In this document: positions 24,862 to 36,929 of the stretch, piece after piece
How positions within the stretch are numbered: position 1 is the first letter of the stretch
How the letters are laid out: every line of letters starts with the position of its first letter
Source of the DNA: Tetrahymena elliotti 4EA
Lineage: Eukaryota; Ciliophora; Oligohymenophorea; Hymenostomatida; Tetrahymenidae
NCBI GenBank assembly: GCA_000231825.2
Contig: JH720365.1
Span: 248,001-312,000 of the forward strand
Length of the DNA: 64,000 nt
Direction: 5' to 3'
Program-made: the position numbers and the translations under genes
The notes under the pieces: model-generated
Told to the model about the DNA's origin: nothing
The model's database searches: none
Seen by the model: only the letters and a program-made list of their open reading frames with translations

Positions 24862-26865
24862 AGTAAGAGACTATAAATAGAATTTTTTTATTATTTTTTT
24901 AAATAAATTAACTAATTTAATATTTAAAATAAAAAATTGAACTAATTGTTGATTTAATAAAATTTAATTTAAATTAAAAATTTTTTGTTTAAATGAAAAT
25001 TAAAACAAAAATTAGCAAAGAAATTGATAGCAGTATATTAGAGAATATTATTCAAATAATATGTATCAAAGACAATATTTTTTATTATGAAATACCACAA
25101 TATTTATTTAATGTCTTTTTAATTATTTAACTAAAAACCGAATATAAATTGAAAAGATGTTAAATATGTGTTATAATACATCAGGTGAGGTTCTTTAAGT
25201 TTAATTTTCAGACACTCTTGTTATGAATAAATTGATTGATTATTTAAATTTATTGGAGGTTTTTAACTGTGTTTATTTAAAATACATTATTTAGATTAAA
25301 CTCTTGATAGATCATCCCAGCCAGATTACATAATTATATTACTTTATTAGTCTTAAAAAATTATTCAGGTGTTATTTTATTATTATAAAAATTTTGACAA
25401 AATATGTTTAATATTGAAAACCTAAAATTAGTTAACAATATTTAGTAATGTTGCATTGACTAAATATTAATATATTTGATTAAAATTTAAACATTTAGAA
25501 CAGACATTGATTAAATAGCAAATTTATACAAGATAAAAATATATGATTAATTATTTATTGACTACTTTACTGAACAAGAATTAGAAAGAATTTAAATATC
25601 CATATTTTATATCTTTTTAAATTGAAATATTATTGATAATTTAAAATTTGATGTAAAAAAATAAACAAATTATCTTATTCTATAAACATCATCTATTGAT
25701 GATATAAATCTGAATCTTAATTTATGATGAAGAAATTAATTAATGTATTTTATAATTATTGTTATTTGAAATAATATTTCTACAATAGACTAATATAATT
25801 AAATAAAATCATTCTAATTTTAGTGTAATTAAATTTATAGACCATTCATTAATATATTTTATTTTTCTACAGTATTTAAATTTATTACTCTACTTTCTTT
25901 TTTCATACTATTTAAATAAATAAGCTGCTGAAATTGTAAAAATGAAAAAATGTTTCTATGAAAAATTATATTTTTTTTGAAAGCACAAAGCATAATTTAT
26001 AATAAATTATGAGAATGATTCACTAAAAATCATTATTCAAGGCAATGTAAGATTTCTTTAGTTAATATAAGTATTTTTTATAAATTTAAACAATCGAATT
26101 ACCAGTTTTCATAAATACTTTTTTAAGTAGAACTTTTGTTCAAAATTAAAGTTTTTGATTTTGATTTTTAATTCTATTTAAAAAAATCATTAATATATCT
26201 ACTGATAATAATCACATAAAAAATAAAATATTTAAATAAAAATTACCAACTAATATTGTAAATCAATCAATTTTTAATATTTTCAAAGAAATTAATATAA
26301 ACTTTAATAATTTTATTTTTAATAATCTGTATTTGACTTTTTTTTAATTTCAACAACCTCTACATACCAAGAACAACTTTTTTTAAATGTAACAAGAATA
26401 TTTTTATTTTTTAATCTATTTTTAGCAAATTGGTTATCAATAAATTTTTTTTGAAAATTTAAGAAATAAAAAAAGAACAAAAAATATTACGCTTTTAACA
26501 AAATAGCTAATGGACTAAATTTATTTGGTTATAGTTATTTTGATAGATTTTTATTATTTAAAAAAATTTAATACAAAAAAATAAAGCACGTATTGTATTT
26601 AAGTGACTTATTATCATAAAAAAAGTAGAAACTCATTTTAATATTTAGTTTAAGAAAATTCGAGTTTATAAAATTTCATATATATATTTTTACTTTTATA
26701 ATCAATCTAAAATATGGATGGATAAAATGCTCAAAGAATGAAAAAAATCTACCAAATTACTTAATTATGTTTAAATTATTTATTATTCAAAGTATTTACA
26801 GTCCATTTTAAAACCTATAATTTAAAATATTTGGTTATTGGTTTAATTTTGGTGACTTGAATTAA

Positions 26866-27750
26866 TGTATTTTTACACAGAAATTTTCTGAAAAAGATAG
26901 TGTTGATGAAACCATTTTAAAATAGAAAATAGAGAAAAGTAAGTATTTCTATTAACAGGTCATTAGTAAAATAATATGAAATTCAAATTTTAAGCAAAAA
27001 ATAATTGACTAAAATTTAGATTTTTGCTTTTGTTAGTTAACTTAATTTTGATAGAACTAGTTATAATTTTTTAAATTAATCAAATGATATGTTAACAGAT
27101 CGTTAAAATTGTTAACTGAATTATTTTAATTTAGCACAATCAATTGTTTTGATTTAAATTTTATGAATGAAAGAAGCCTGATTATTGTTTCAATTAAGTT
27201 TAAGGTTGTTTTTTGAAGATGTATTGATTAAAATTCAAGTAATTCTTCTACAGTTAACCAACAAAATTTGATAGAGCCGTTTGCAAAGAATACTTATAAA
27301 ATATGTCTGTGTCTTTATTAAAAGAGCCATTCAAAAATTAATTTAGAACGTTAGATTATGTAAATGTTACGATTTAATTCAAAGAGAAAATTTTTTTGTT
27401 GATGTAATTTAAAAAAGTGACGAATGATCAATATACTAATTTCAAGTTATTATATGTTATTTACTTTTTAAATGTAAATTTAGATTAATTTCTTGTTAAT
27501 TGATTTAATAGAGATTTGATTCTCCTTTTAAGTAGAAACAATTTGAGGGTTCAAATTTAGATAGAGTTTGACAAATTGAGTGTTATTGTTAATTTCTCAA
27601 AAAGCTTATCTGACCTAAAAGTTATGAAAATTACTGGAAAAATACTTAGAAAATAAATTATTTTTGTGTGTTATTTTTAAGCTTGATTAGTGACAAATCA
27701 AAGTAGACAAAAATGTAAAAATCACTGCATAGTGGTATTCATTTTAATAG
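26866..27750 (+). pseudogene. Possible exon remnants upstream of the Q/N-rich locus
   Basis: Plus-strand stretches with more G+C than their surroundings. One is about 26881-26939, acceptor TTTTTACACAG and donor GTAAGT, reading KFSEKDSVDETILKQ. Another starts after CTTCTACAG near 27255 and reads FDRAVCKEYLQNMSVSLLKE for about 80 codons before TGA near 27508. A third, around 27511-27690, reads NFSKSLSDLKVMKITGK. Frames do not join into one model, and alternative frames of the same DNA also look plausible, so coding is unproven. They might be 5' exons of the downstream gene, a decayed gene, or chance. Confidence 0.22.
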
Positions 27751-28652
27751 ACATTTGTTTTCGATGTAAGAAAGAGAACATTGATATAGATAGAGTCTAT
27801 TTAATATTAGCTAAAAAAAAATTAGAAAAAGGGAGGGAAGGAAAGAAATCATAAGTAGTGTACACAAAATCTAAACAAAATTTAAATTCCTTTTTATGTG
27901 CATGTAAAAGGGGTAAAAAGTTAAGGAGTGTTGTAATTGAATTAATTTACTCTGAGATCTGAAAGCACTGAAATTTTTGATAACACAAAGCAACAAAGAA
28001 GTATTTATTTGATAGGAGCAGTATTAGTTGAACAGAATTACTCACTAATATTTTAACCAATATAGTATAAGAGAATAATTTACAAATATTTTAAATACTA
28101 TTTTTATTTTTAAGAGCCTCGTGGAGTAGCCGAACGAAATGGACAAAGCTGAATAATGCATGCTAAAGTGTAGATTATAAGTACGAATGAATAGGTGGGG
28201 GTATTGTAGTAAATAGTGAAAGCGACAATTCGATTGGTTTTTTTTGCATTTGGGGAATTGTATAAATTTTAGATTTCTATGCACAAAAAAGAATCAATGA
28301 ATGAATGAACCAATATGATTAGTAATGAGATGCAAAATGTAATTAATTTTTTACTATCAAGTTTGATAGAATGGCTGAGAGTATGTTTGTTTGATTGTTT
28401 AATTGACTGCTTTTTGATAATATGCATTAGATGTACAAGCTTAGACTAAGTGATAATATCCCAAGAATGGTTAGTAATATTAAATAGATAAGAGAAAGGC
28501 AAACAAAAAAAGCAATAATCGAAAATAACAAAAAGAAAAAAAAATTTCTCGAACTAGATTTCATTTACAGGGAAAAATATATATATATTTATATATAATA
28601 TTGCTAAGAGAGAGATTCAGATAGACTCACTGACTGACAGAAATTGAAGACG

Positions 28653-30499
28653 ATGCTGAGTAGTGAAAGTATGATAATGAACTATACTACTAATGAGATC
28701 GTGTAGATTTCCAACCCTGATGGCCTCCATTCATCATAAACTCCTACCAAGGCCAAGGTGTAGAAAGTTTAAAAAAAGATTAGAAAAGAATCTGCTTCCT
28801 CTGCTACTAATAAGAGCACTCCTAAACAGTAATAGTAGCACATACAAATTCAAAAGAACAAATAAGTCATTTCTTAGCTTACATCTCCTAGCTGGTCCGA
28901 TAAAACAGTCAATTTAGCATCTTCTACCTGCTCGACTGCTCCACCTTCCTTAACCTCTAAATGCTCAATTTCTTCATCAGGTGCAGCTAGTTCTGGTTCT
29001 TTGAACGGCTAGTGTCTTACAAATACTCCTTATTAACTAAATCAACAGTAAAATCAACAATAATAGTCAAATTTGTATTAAGGAACATCAAAAAAGAAGA
29101 ACTAAACAAAGATCTCTCCTCGCAGTTAGGCTTCATCCCTTACTTCCGAGATCTCTTCTTTTGATTTGTATTCTTACAATGATTGTGTTGGTTCTTCAAC
29201 CAGTAGTACAAACTAAGGAGTTACTAATCATCCCCACCTTTAGAATCAGGCAAATTTTACTCAGGCTCCTTATGAATGCATAAATATACATGCCAACTCT
29301 ATAAATTTCTCCCCTATTGTTTCTCCCACTCAAGAATCTCTTAACTATTAGTAAGCACCCCTTCACACTCAAGATCATATTTTACACTCTCCTTCACCAA
29401 AATCCTCAGCTTACTATCAACAAAACTAAAATCATCAAACTTACACATAATCCTCCTCATAAAAGAATAATAGTAACAATGCTAATTGCTACTCTAATTA
29501 CAATTAAGGATATGCCTCCAGCTAATAAACTCCATACAGTTAAAGTGGTTTTGACAAATCTGTCTCTAATAGCTGCAACCCTGCTCCACTTTTGGCAAAT
29601 TGGAGTGTTTTACCAGTTGAGATTTAAAGAGCAACTTTGAATATGAATGGAAATATTGAAGAAGTATAGCTAAATTTCGATAATTATGTTCCTATTATCT
29701 AAATGCCTAGCAATAATAAAAAATTGGCATTCCAAAAGGTAAAAGAAGCTCAATAGCTTTAAGAAAAATTAGTCTTCCATCTTGCCAACCTTAAGGAGGG
29801 AACTACATTACAAAACGCTGTTGATGATTTAAGAGATAAACTATTGAGGGCCAACGGAGAGAGAACTTCCTCAAGAGACAACACATCAGCATCAAATAAA
29901 AGTGGTAATCAATCCAGTGAATCTGCTGAAGCATTAACTCAATAAAAAGTTACCAAGCAAAAGAAGAATTCAAAGAAATCTAGCAAGCAAGAACAAGGTG
30001 TTCAAAACAACTGCTCTCCTCAAAAATATCCTATTGGCAATAACTTTTCATAAAACAATTAATAGATAGCACAAGTTAGCGACAGTAGATAGAATGAGAA
30101 CATAGAACAATATAATCCCATTTACAATAACACTGCAGCAGTTAACAATAATTTTTATTCATATCATGCAGAGGAAGAAATGCAAAATAAGGAGGCAGAA
30201 GTTAATATTTAACCTGCTCCTTATTAATCGGGAAGTCAACAGCATCGTATCAACAATGAATTCAGTGACAACTCTGCAATTCATAACCACCATCATGCTG
30301 CTAACAATGGCTAGGCATTAGAGGGATACCACCACCAAGTCGCCAATAAAAATCATTTGATGTCTCCTCGTAAGCCCGCTCATTCCATGTAAGGATACGA
30401 AGAAGAAGTTATGAGCCAGTAAGAACTCATGAATAACTAGTAATAGCTTTTTTTATTTAAATTTACAGATTTTGGGTATTTACAATCTGCATATAGCAG
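28653..30499 (+). CDS. Large Q/N/S-rich protein of unknown function (3' end uncertain)
   Basis: Long glutamine-decoded frame starting at the ATG after an in-frame TGA (28635). It runs about 600 codons with gene-like composition. Runs of TAA/TAG/CAA give polyglutamine stretches. S, N, T and H are also abundant (QQQQ, SSSS, HHHH-type clusters), and K-rich patches lie near the N-terminus and after the middle. One less biased, possibly folded segment (about residues 310-400) includes LLANWSVLPVEIQRATLNMN and LAFQKVKEAQQLQEKLVFHL, a coiled-coil-like helix. No known domain recognised. After about 30418 coding composition fades. A GTAAGA donor at 30419 and TTTACAG acceptor before 30469 suggest a small second exon ending at the GTAAGT donor near 30497. 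If nothing is spliced, the frame continues to TGA at 30960-30962. It may continue into the exons at 31.6-32.4 kb. The composition resembles ciliate regulatory or RNA-granule proteins; this is inference. Confidence 0.68.
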
Positions 30500-31526
30500 G
30501 GTAAGTGTTAAAATATTATAAAAGTTTTTTTCTTACAAACTTTAAGTTTATTTAGAAGACATTTAGTACCAAAACAACAAAAACATGCGCAAATATGGAC
30601 AAGTTATAAATATTTAAAAAAAACGCTTAACTTTTCATCGTATTTAAAAAAGATACTCTTGTTTGAGTGAATTGCATATAAAAATCTTATTACTTTTAAA
30701 TAAAATAATCAAAAAAACAATCAATCAGAACAAAGTGAAAGCAAACAAAATTAAACTGTTTGTTTGTCTCTCTCTTTCTTTCTTTGCGCAAATTGCTTGC
30801 AAATTAGTTTAAGATTAAATATATAATAGATAAAAATATTGCAAGTAAAAATTGAATCAATCAAAGGTAGTTTTTAAAATAGTCAAAAAAATGTATCTAC
30901 GAAGTATTTGCTTATTTTGTTAATTAGGCTAGCAAAATTTTTAAACTGCTTACTTAACATGATTGTTAGAAAGTTTTTCTCATTTTTTTTCAAGTAAAAA
31001 GTAAAAAAAAGAGGAAGAAGAATTAATTGAAAATTTCAAAGTAAAAAAATCCCTAAAATTGAAGCATTAGAAATAGAAAGCACATTTAAAAGAAATCACA
31101 TAATCAAATATCAAAAAAATTTTACTTGATAGGCTAGCAGGCTCTCTATCAAAAAAATTTAATTTAATTTGATTTTTTTCTTTCTTTCTTTTTCTTTTTC
31201 GACTTTCAGTATTAGAAATATATATACAAATAAGCATTCAATAAAAATTCCTCTCTTATCTCTATCTATCTAGATAGATATTAAATCTTTTGAAAAAGAT
31301 ATCTTTTTTTCTCCCCGACTTTACTCCATCATTTTCCTTGAAAATTTCTTCCGCCTAATCGTCACATATTTCATTTTTATAAAATCTTGCCTGTTTGCAT
31401 TTTTAAAAAAATTATAATACATCCCCACTGATTACTTCCATATTTGCATTTTTTTAACATAGCACAGGTTGGGCATATTTTTAAAGTGTGAATTTTTATC
31501 TAAGAAAAATAATCAAAAATAATCTT
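30500..31526. other. Long intron or intergenic leader with simple repeats
   Basis: AT-rich with pyrimidine microsatellites (TCTCTCTCTTTCTTTCTTTG near 30770, TTTCTTTCTTTCTTTTTC near 31180) and a GATA palindrome. It is either a ~1.1-kb intron joining the two Q/N-rich coding blocks or the spacer and leader of a second gene. Confidence 0.4.
31263..31280. repeat. Perfect 18-bp palindrome TATCTATCTAGATAGATA
   Basis: An exact inverted repeat with no spacer, related in sequence to the TATC/GATA hairpin at 19.05 kb. It could be a dimeric protein-binding site or a simple-sequence accident. Confidence 0.7.
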
Positions 31527-32362
31527 ATGTACTTACTCGAAATATATTTTTACACTTTTTTTCTCCTTCTTTACATTAAAACATTTCTTTTTCTAATCTA
31601 TTATAGAATAAACCAATATGAGGAATTCGCATATCAACCTAAGTTGAGAAAGTACATGTCAGATCCCTTCGGAGATTACTACTATAACAATAACCACAAT
31701 TACATGAACTAGATGGGTAACCACAACTAATTAGGAAATTTCAATCACAGGTACTTTACTCATATCCAATCATTTTATGAAAATATGGGAAAAAAGTTTA
31801 CTAAAAATTATTACTACACTTTTTCCCCTTTTGTTTTTAATTACTTTATCAATACTTAACTCAATATAATTAAACCCTAAGCGATAACATGGATGGACCA
31901 CTTTCAGTAATTTATGAAGATGAAAACCCTTATTACAATTAATAAGGTAACATGATGTCTAACAATTTTAAAAAAGATGACGATGATACCCTTTACGGAT
32001 ATGTTTCTCAAAATGATACAATTGAAGATTTAATAAATTCCCAATCCAAGCCTAAATAAAATAAAAATGGGTACTTTGGAGGAAGTTGCTCTAATATAAA
32101 TAATAATTTCAATTCTAATGGATATTATGGATCATACGCAGATGAAATCAGTAACGGAAGAGTTTACAATTCTAGAAATGCTGGAGTAGATTCCTTCTTT
32201 AACTCAGGCAATCAATAGATTGGAAGTTCAGATAACTTTTTTGGAACAAAATAACGTACAAGCAGTGTAGCTACTACTGATCTCCACTCTACTTCCCAAA
32301 GAAAACTTGACTTCGACTATGGGTTTGAAGGAAACAATTCTACTTTCAATAAAAATTATTGA
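31527..32362 (+). CDS. N/Q/Y/G-rich protein, 5' end uncertain
   Basis: Two well-supported exon segments. The first, from the acceptor ATTATAG at 31606 or in frame from the ATG at 31527, ends at 31750. The second is 31882-32362, stop TGA. They join in phase across a 131-nt intron (SER completed as AG/C). The protein reads QYEEFAYQPKLRKYMSDPFG, then a Y/N/H-rich block, then DDDDTLYGYVSQNDTIEDL, and ends with S/T/N-rich sequence and NNSTFNKNY. No known domain. If the ATG at 31527 is used, a very hydrophobic T-rich segment precedes the first exon. That segment looks more like intron sequence, so the true start may be elsewhere, possibly in the coding block at 28.65 kb. Confidence 0.55.
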
Positions 32363-32722
32363 GAAATCAGAAGTGGAAAAGATCTGCTTAAATCACTTAA
32401 ATAGCCAGCGCACTTTTTCCTGTCTATTTAATGATTGATTATAAATTGCATTAGCGCTCTTACTAAGGTAATCGATGTCTTAAATTCCGATAACCTAGTT
32501 TGCTGTTGTCTAAAGCAGTTTAATTATTTTCCATTAATATCCTCATCTAATAAACAAATATTTGATCAATAACTATAAATTGAAAATCTATTCACATTTT
32601 CTACCTTCACTTTTTTTCATATAACTAATATAATAAAATAACTCATCAACTTTGCATCACAACAAAAATAATCTAATTGAAAAATTCTTTCACATCTAAG
32701 CTAGACGGATAGGCCGTCGCTA

Positions 32723-33028
32723 ATGCACACTTCGAAAATCCTCAAACAGGAGAAAATGCGTGTATTTATGGATGAATCAAAGGAATTATTGAATGAAAAC
32801 ACCTTTTTTAATGAGAATACAATAAATAAAAGAAACGGAACGGATGACAAATAAAGTGATGGAATACTCAGAAAAATCTTTATATTTTTTAAAATCCTAG
32901 CAACAACAAAAACAATAATAATAATGGTATTCAAAGAAAATAAAACCCCTCCAATGCTACCTATACATGTTCTTATAGAATCTAATTAATAAATTTAAAC
33001 AATTCTAAGATCAAACAAGGATTTCTGA
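32723..33028 (+). CDS. Possible small protein or exon
   Basis: 101-codon frame in a G+C-richer patch, starting MHTSKILKQEKMRVFMDESK and ending at TGA 33026-33028. The first 60 codons look coding; the rest is less convincing. A second overlapping frame from 32701 (LDGQAVANAHFENPQTG, stop TGA at 32776) is also protein-like, so the correct frame is undecided. It could equally be the 3' untranslated region of the preceding gene. Confidence 0.25.
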
Positions 33029-34136
33029 CTGGATTTATTACTGCTAATAAATATTCATATAAAGGCCAAAATTATATGGCATTTTTAAAATATCTATTGT
33101 GTAAGCTCTAAAAGTAAAGCTTTATAGTTTCAAAACAAACAAAAGAAGTTTCTAATTAATTTAGCTTACGAAAGGTATAGCTTTTATAGTCGGATTTATA
33201 GGTAGCTCAAAAACAAAAAATATATGAATTAGTTAGAGAATATTATTTAATAACAATAAAATAATAATTAATAAAATAAATGAATAAATAATTAGTTTAC
33301 TTATCTATTATATTGCAAATAACAACAAAAATAAATAAAATAAAATTATATTGTTAAAGAAAACGCTAACTCAACCAATCAATCAATTTATTTATCTATC
33401 TTCTCCATACTTAATCTAAGAATGCATAATCTTTACATCTTTATTGCCCTTTTGATTAAAATTTACTTATTATCTTTTACACACACATAAATACATTCAA
33501 TTAAAATCAATCTCTATTTCGACTGATAAAATTAACAACTAAGTTATTTCAAATTATTATTCTAAAAGATGAAATAAGAATATAAACTAAGTTAGCCTTT
33601 CTAATTGGGACAGCCAAATAACCTTAAAAAATTAAAATTAATTTTGCTATCTATTTATCAAGCACAATCGATCGATCTCTGATACATTTCTTTGCTCTAA
33701 AATTATCTCAATTAATTTATTAATTAATTACACATAAATTCTTTAAAAATAAGATATATGTGCTTTATTCAAAATTCCTAAGCTCACTCAATTCTTTTCT
33801 TTCTTTAAGTAAGCTATTTAGTTAAACTAGCATATAATCTATCAAGATTGAGGACTCCTTTAATCTAAAATAATTACAATTTAATTAATAAGTAAATACT
33901 ACACAGAGAATCAGTTCTTTGAGTAGAAGTCAAATATATTGAGTAACACTAGGTATTGCTAGTTGACTTCTTAGTTCTTTAAAGAAGCAACTCTCAGAAT
34001 AAAAATGGTACAAGCAATTCATAATAAATATAGCAAAAATTGATTTTTTAAACCAATAAACCAATTAACTAACACAAGTACAAATAAATGAATGAGATGT
34101 AAGTCAGAAGATCTTGAAAGCATAGAGACAAAGACA

Positions 34137-34156
34137 GACAGAGAGAGAGAGAGAGA
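34137..34156. repeat. (GA)n microsatellite
   Basis: An uninterrupted run of about eight to nine GA units preceded by GACAGACA. Confidence 0.8.
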
Positions 34157-35117
34157 TAATAGATGACTGAAAGTTAAAGTGAGTTTTTAGTGATACAATA
34201 ATGAAAATACTAAGAATAAAATACCACAATTTATGAAAAGATATTTTTTATGAAATATTGATGAAATTTTAATAAAAAAAAGCATCTATAACACCATCCA
34301 TAAATCCACCCAGACTTACATAGATTGATACAGACATAAATACAAAATAAATATATATATCATAATAATTTCAAAATCTTAGACAGCTATTCCTACTATT
34401 TTAAATCTTATTTTTTACATGAAATTACATAATAATAAATACAAAAAGTCAACCTAAATACCGCCTAAGAATTTTATTTTTTCTCTACACTTTCAAAAAA
34501 TTTCATTACTATGCAAATGTCATTAGAACTAAGTACTTTATTATTCGTATTCTTTATATTTTTTCCGTTGATTATATTAACGCTTAACCAAACAAGCGAT
34601 GCACATCAAACCTACTTCTCTATTCAAAATATATTTTTTACATCAATTTTGTCACAATTTCATTTGGTTTATATTCTTTGCCATACATACACTCAACTTT
34701 ACATTTTTACATAAGAATAAGATTTGTAAATAATTTAGAAACCTCAGCTTTTTTGATAAATACTTTTGATTTTGAAAAAAATATCTTTTAATACTGCTTA
34801 GCGTAATTACAATTTTTTATTACTATGTCACTTCAAAATGTTTTAAGGATGAAATAATAAACATAAAATCATAGTAGAAAAAGAAGAAAATAGCACAATC
34901 AACCAATATCTCTAGAAACCTTTTATTTAGCAAAAATAATCAATCTAGAGTTTCTATAAAAAAAATTTAAATATTGATATGACGTTTACAATATTTGTAA
35001 TCTTATAATTTTTAGATAATTAGCTTATTTATCTATATTATGAGTATTTATTTTAGTGCAAAAATTTTTGAAAATAATATCATTTATCTTTCGTTGTTTA
35101 TTTGTGTAAAATTAGTA

Positions 35118-35306
35118 ATGGCGCTCAATTCCAGTTTTTTGATTGAAGCTGGTCCAAGAATAGAGTATCTTTTTGTTTAAAAATTTCATCCTTTTCAATT
35201 TTAGTCAAAAAGATACTTCTAATCACATCTTAAATTTGAGAAAAGAAAAAAATTTCAATTATTTTTTGGGTAAAGCAGTGATTTGCCTCACTCAACTTTT
35301 GAGTGA
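35118..35306 (+). CDS. Possible 62-aa small ORF
   Basis: ATG-to-TGA frame starting MALNSSFLIEAGPRIEYLFV, with higher G+C than the neighbourhood and several TAA/TAG glutamine codons. No domain, signal peptide or neighbour context supports it. It may be a remnant or chance. Confidence 0.2.
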
Positions 35307-36929
35307 TCAAACAATATCGATACAAAAATTAAATTATAATAATAAAGTAAAAGTTAATCAATAAGTAAGTCTAACTTTTTCACTTTGGTGGTGGTTATAG
35401 TTGTTTTTACATACATAATATAAGCAATTTTATGAAAAATTAATATTTCTCTTTTTAAAATACTTTGTTTTACTCTTAAGACAATTTTTTGTGTCAATAT
35501 TTTTTTATCGAAAACTCTCTAGAAAATTTAGAAAGATTAAGGCAGGCATCTATCTAAAGAATTTTTTGATCATTCTCTAAAAGCATTATTAATTATTATA
35601 AAGATTGATACTTTTTCCTTAACTTAATGGTTGAAAAGTTAAAAATGTTAAAATATAATATTTTTTACTAGTCTATATTTTATTTATCTAACTATTTAAT
35701 TCACTCACTCAAATACATTACTCTTGAGAGAATATTTTTCCATTATCCTTACTATATTTGTAAGTTATTTTGAAATTAATTTTTGTTACTAATATTTATT
35801 CTATAGTTTTGAGTTTACAAATATTTGATTTTAAACCTTATATCTCAATAGATTATTCTATTCATAGTTATCTTTTAGTTAGAGTAATTTCAAAGAATGT
35901 CAGTAGAAGAGTAAACTATAAAATTTTAGGTCATTTTTATTACTCTTTATTCTTTCTTGTAAATATTTTGAGTCAGTATAAATGAAAAAATTAGGATTTT
36001 TTGATGAATATCAAAACAGATGAAAATTAATTTTTCCAGCTTTAAAACATCAAAATCTCCACAAAAAAAATTTTTTAGTTAATAAGAATTAGTGTTGCAT
36101 AAATCTAGCCCTGCAAATTTTAATAAAGTCGTATTATAATTCTCACGAATTGGCTTAGATTATTAATTAAATGTAAAAGAATATCAATTGGTTCTTATGT
36201 TTTTTGAGAATTCAAAATACATTATTTACAGCTGTTAAAAAAATAATTTAATTCATTAATAAACAATGAAAAGAAAATAATTTTTAAATTAAGTTGTTTG
36301 TAATCCAAATTTTATCTACAAAATTTACGAAATTAATTGATAAAAAATCAATTTGTTTAAAGCTATCATATTTCCATAACTATCGAAAATAATAAAAATA
36401 AATTTAATTGTTATTTTAATTTAATTCAAAGTTTATTTTTTAATTTTATTTAAACTTGCTAAATATTATTAACTAAAACATAATACTAAGTATTAATACT
36501 AAGTCATTAAAAGTTATAGATTTCTTCATTCAAGAATAAAAAAGATATCCACTTGAATTGATATAAAAGAATAATTTTTATATTAATGCCATTAAACAAA
36601 CCTTCAAATTTACTGAAAAAATATTTCTGTGTCATATCTTTCCAAATGGAATATTGATTTTTTACAAATAAAATTCTAGAAATACTAGAATAATATTTTA
36701 TATAAATTTGGCTGTTATTGTAAAAAACTTAAATATTTAAGATTTTAAATTACATTTTGATTTTTGCTGACTTTTACTTTTAAATTATTTGGTAAAACAA
36801 ATAATTAATTTTTTAAGCCTGAAAATATAATAATTTGTTTGGACATTTGAAAATTATAATATATTTTAATTGCTCTAGCTTGTAATAAAATAGTAGAATT
36901 AAGATCTCTTTCATAGTGAAAAATTTAAA

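Larger units (their letters stand above)
19581..28652. other. 9-kb gene-poor region with assembly gap
   Basis: The longest stretch without a convincing gene. Most is about 15-18% G+C with A/T runs. A 100-N gap interrupts it. Small islands of slightly higher G+C occur around 21.9-22.1 kb (minus strand), 20.7-20.9 kb and 26.9-27.8 kb, but none gives a complete gene. From about 27.8 kb G+C rises toward the Q/N-rich locus at 28.65 kb, so the last kilobase may be its promoter and leader. Possible explanations are micronucleus-limited DNA, old gene loss, or heterochromatin. Confidence 0.5.
33029..36929. other. Gene-poor region
   Basis: About 3.9 kb. 33.0-34.4 kb is moderately AT-rich with many simple repeats (AATA-type tracts, a GA run at about 34137-34156) and resembles untranslated DNA. 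34.4-36.9 kb is very AT-rich. Two weak open frames were seen, 35118-35306 (listed separately) and about 35770-35985, the latter without an ATG. No RNA gene recognised. Confidence 0.45.

Noticed and set aside
27540..27560. GGGTTCAAATTT resembling a tRNA B box
   Set aside because: No matching A box, acceptor stem or anticodon arm could be formed around it.
28045..28284. 79-codon minus-strand open frame
   Set aside because: No domain, no glutamine codons of either type in context, and it lies in the presumed leader of the Q/N-rich gene; treated as chance.
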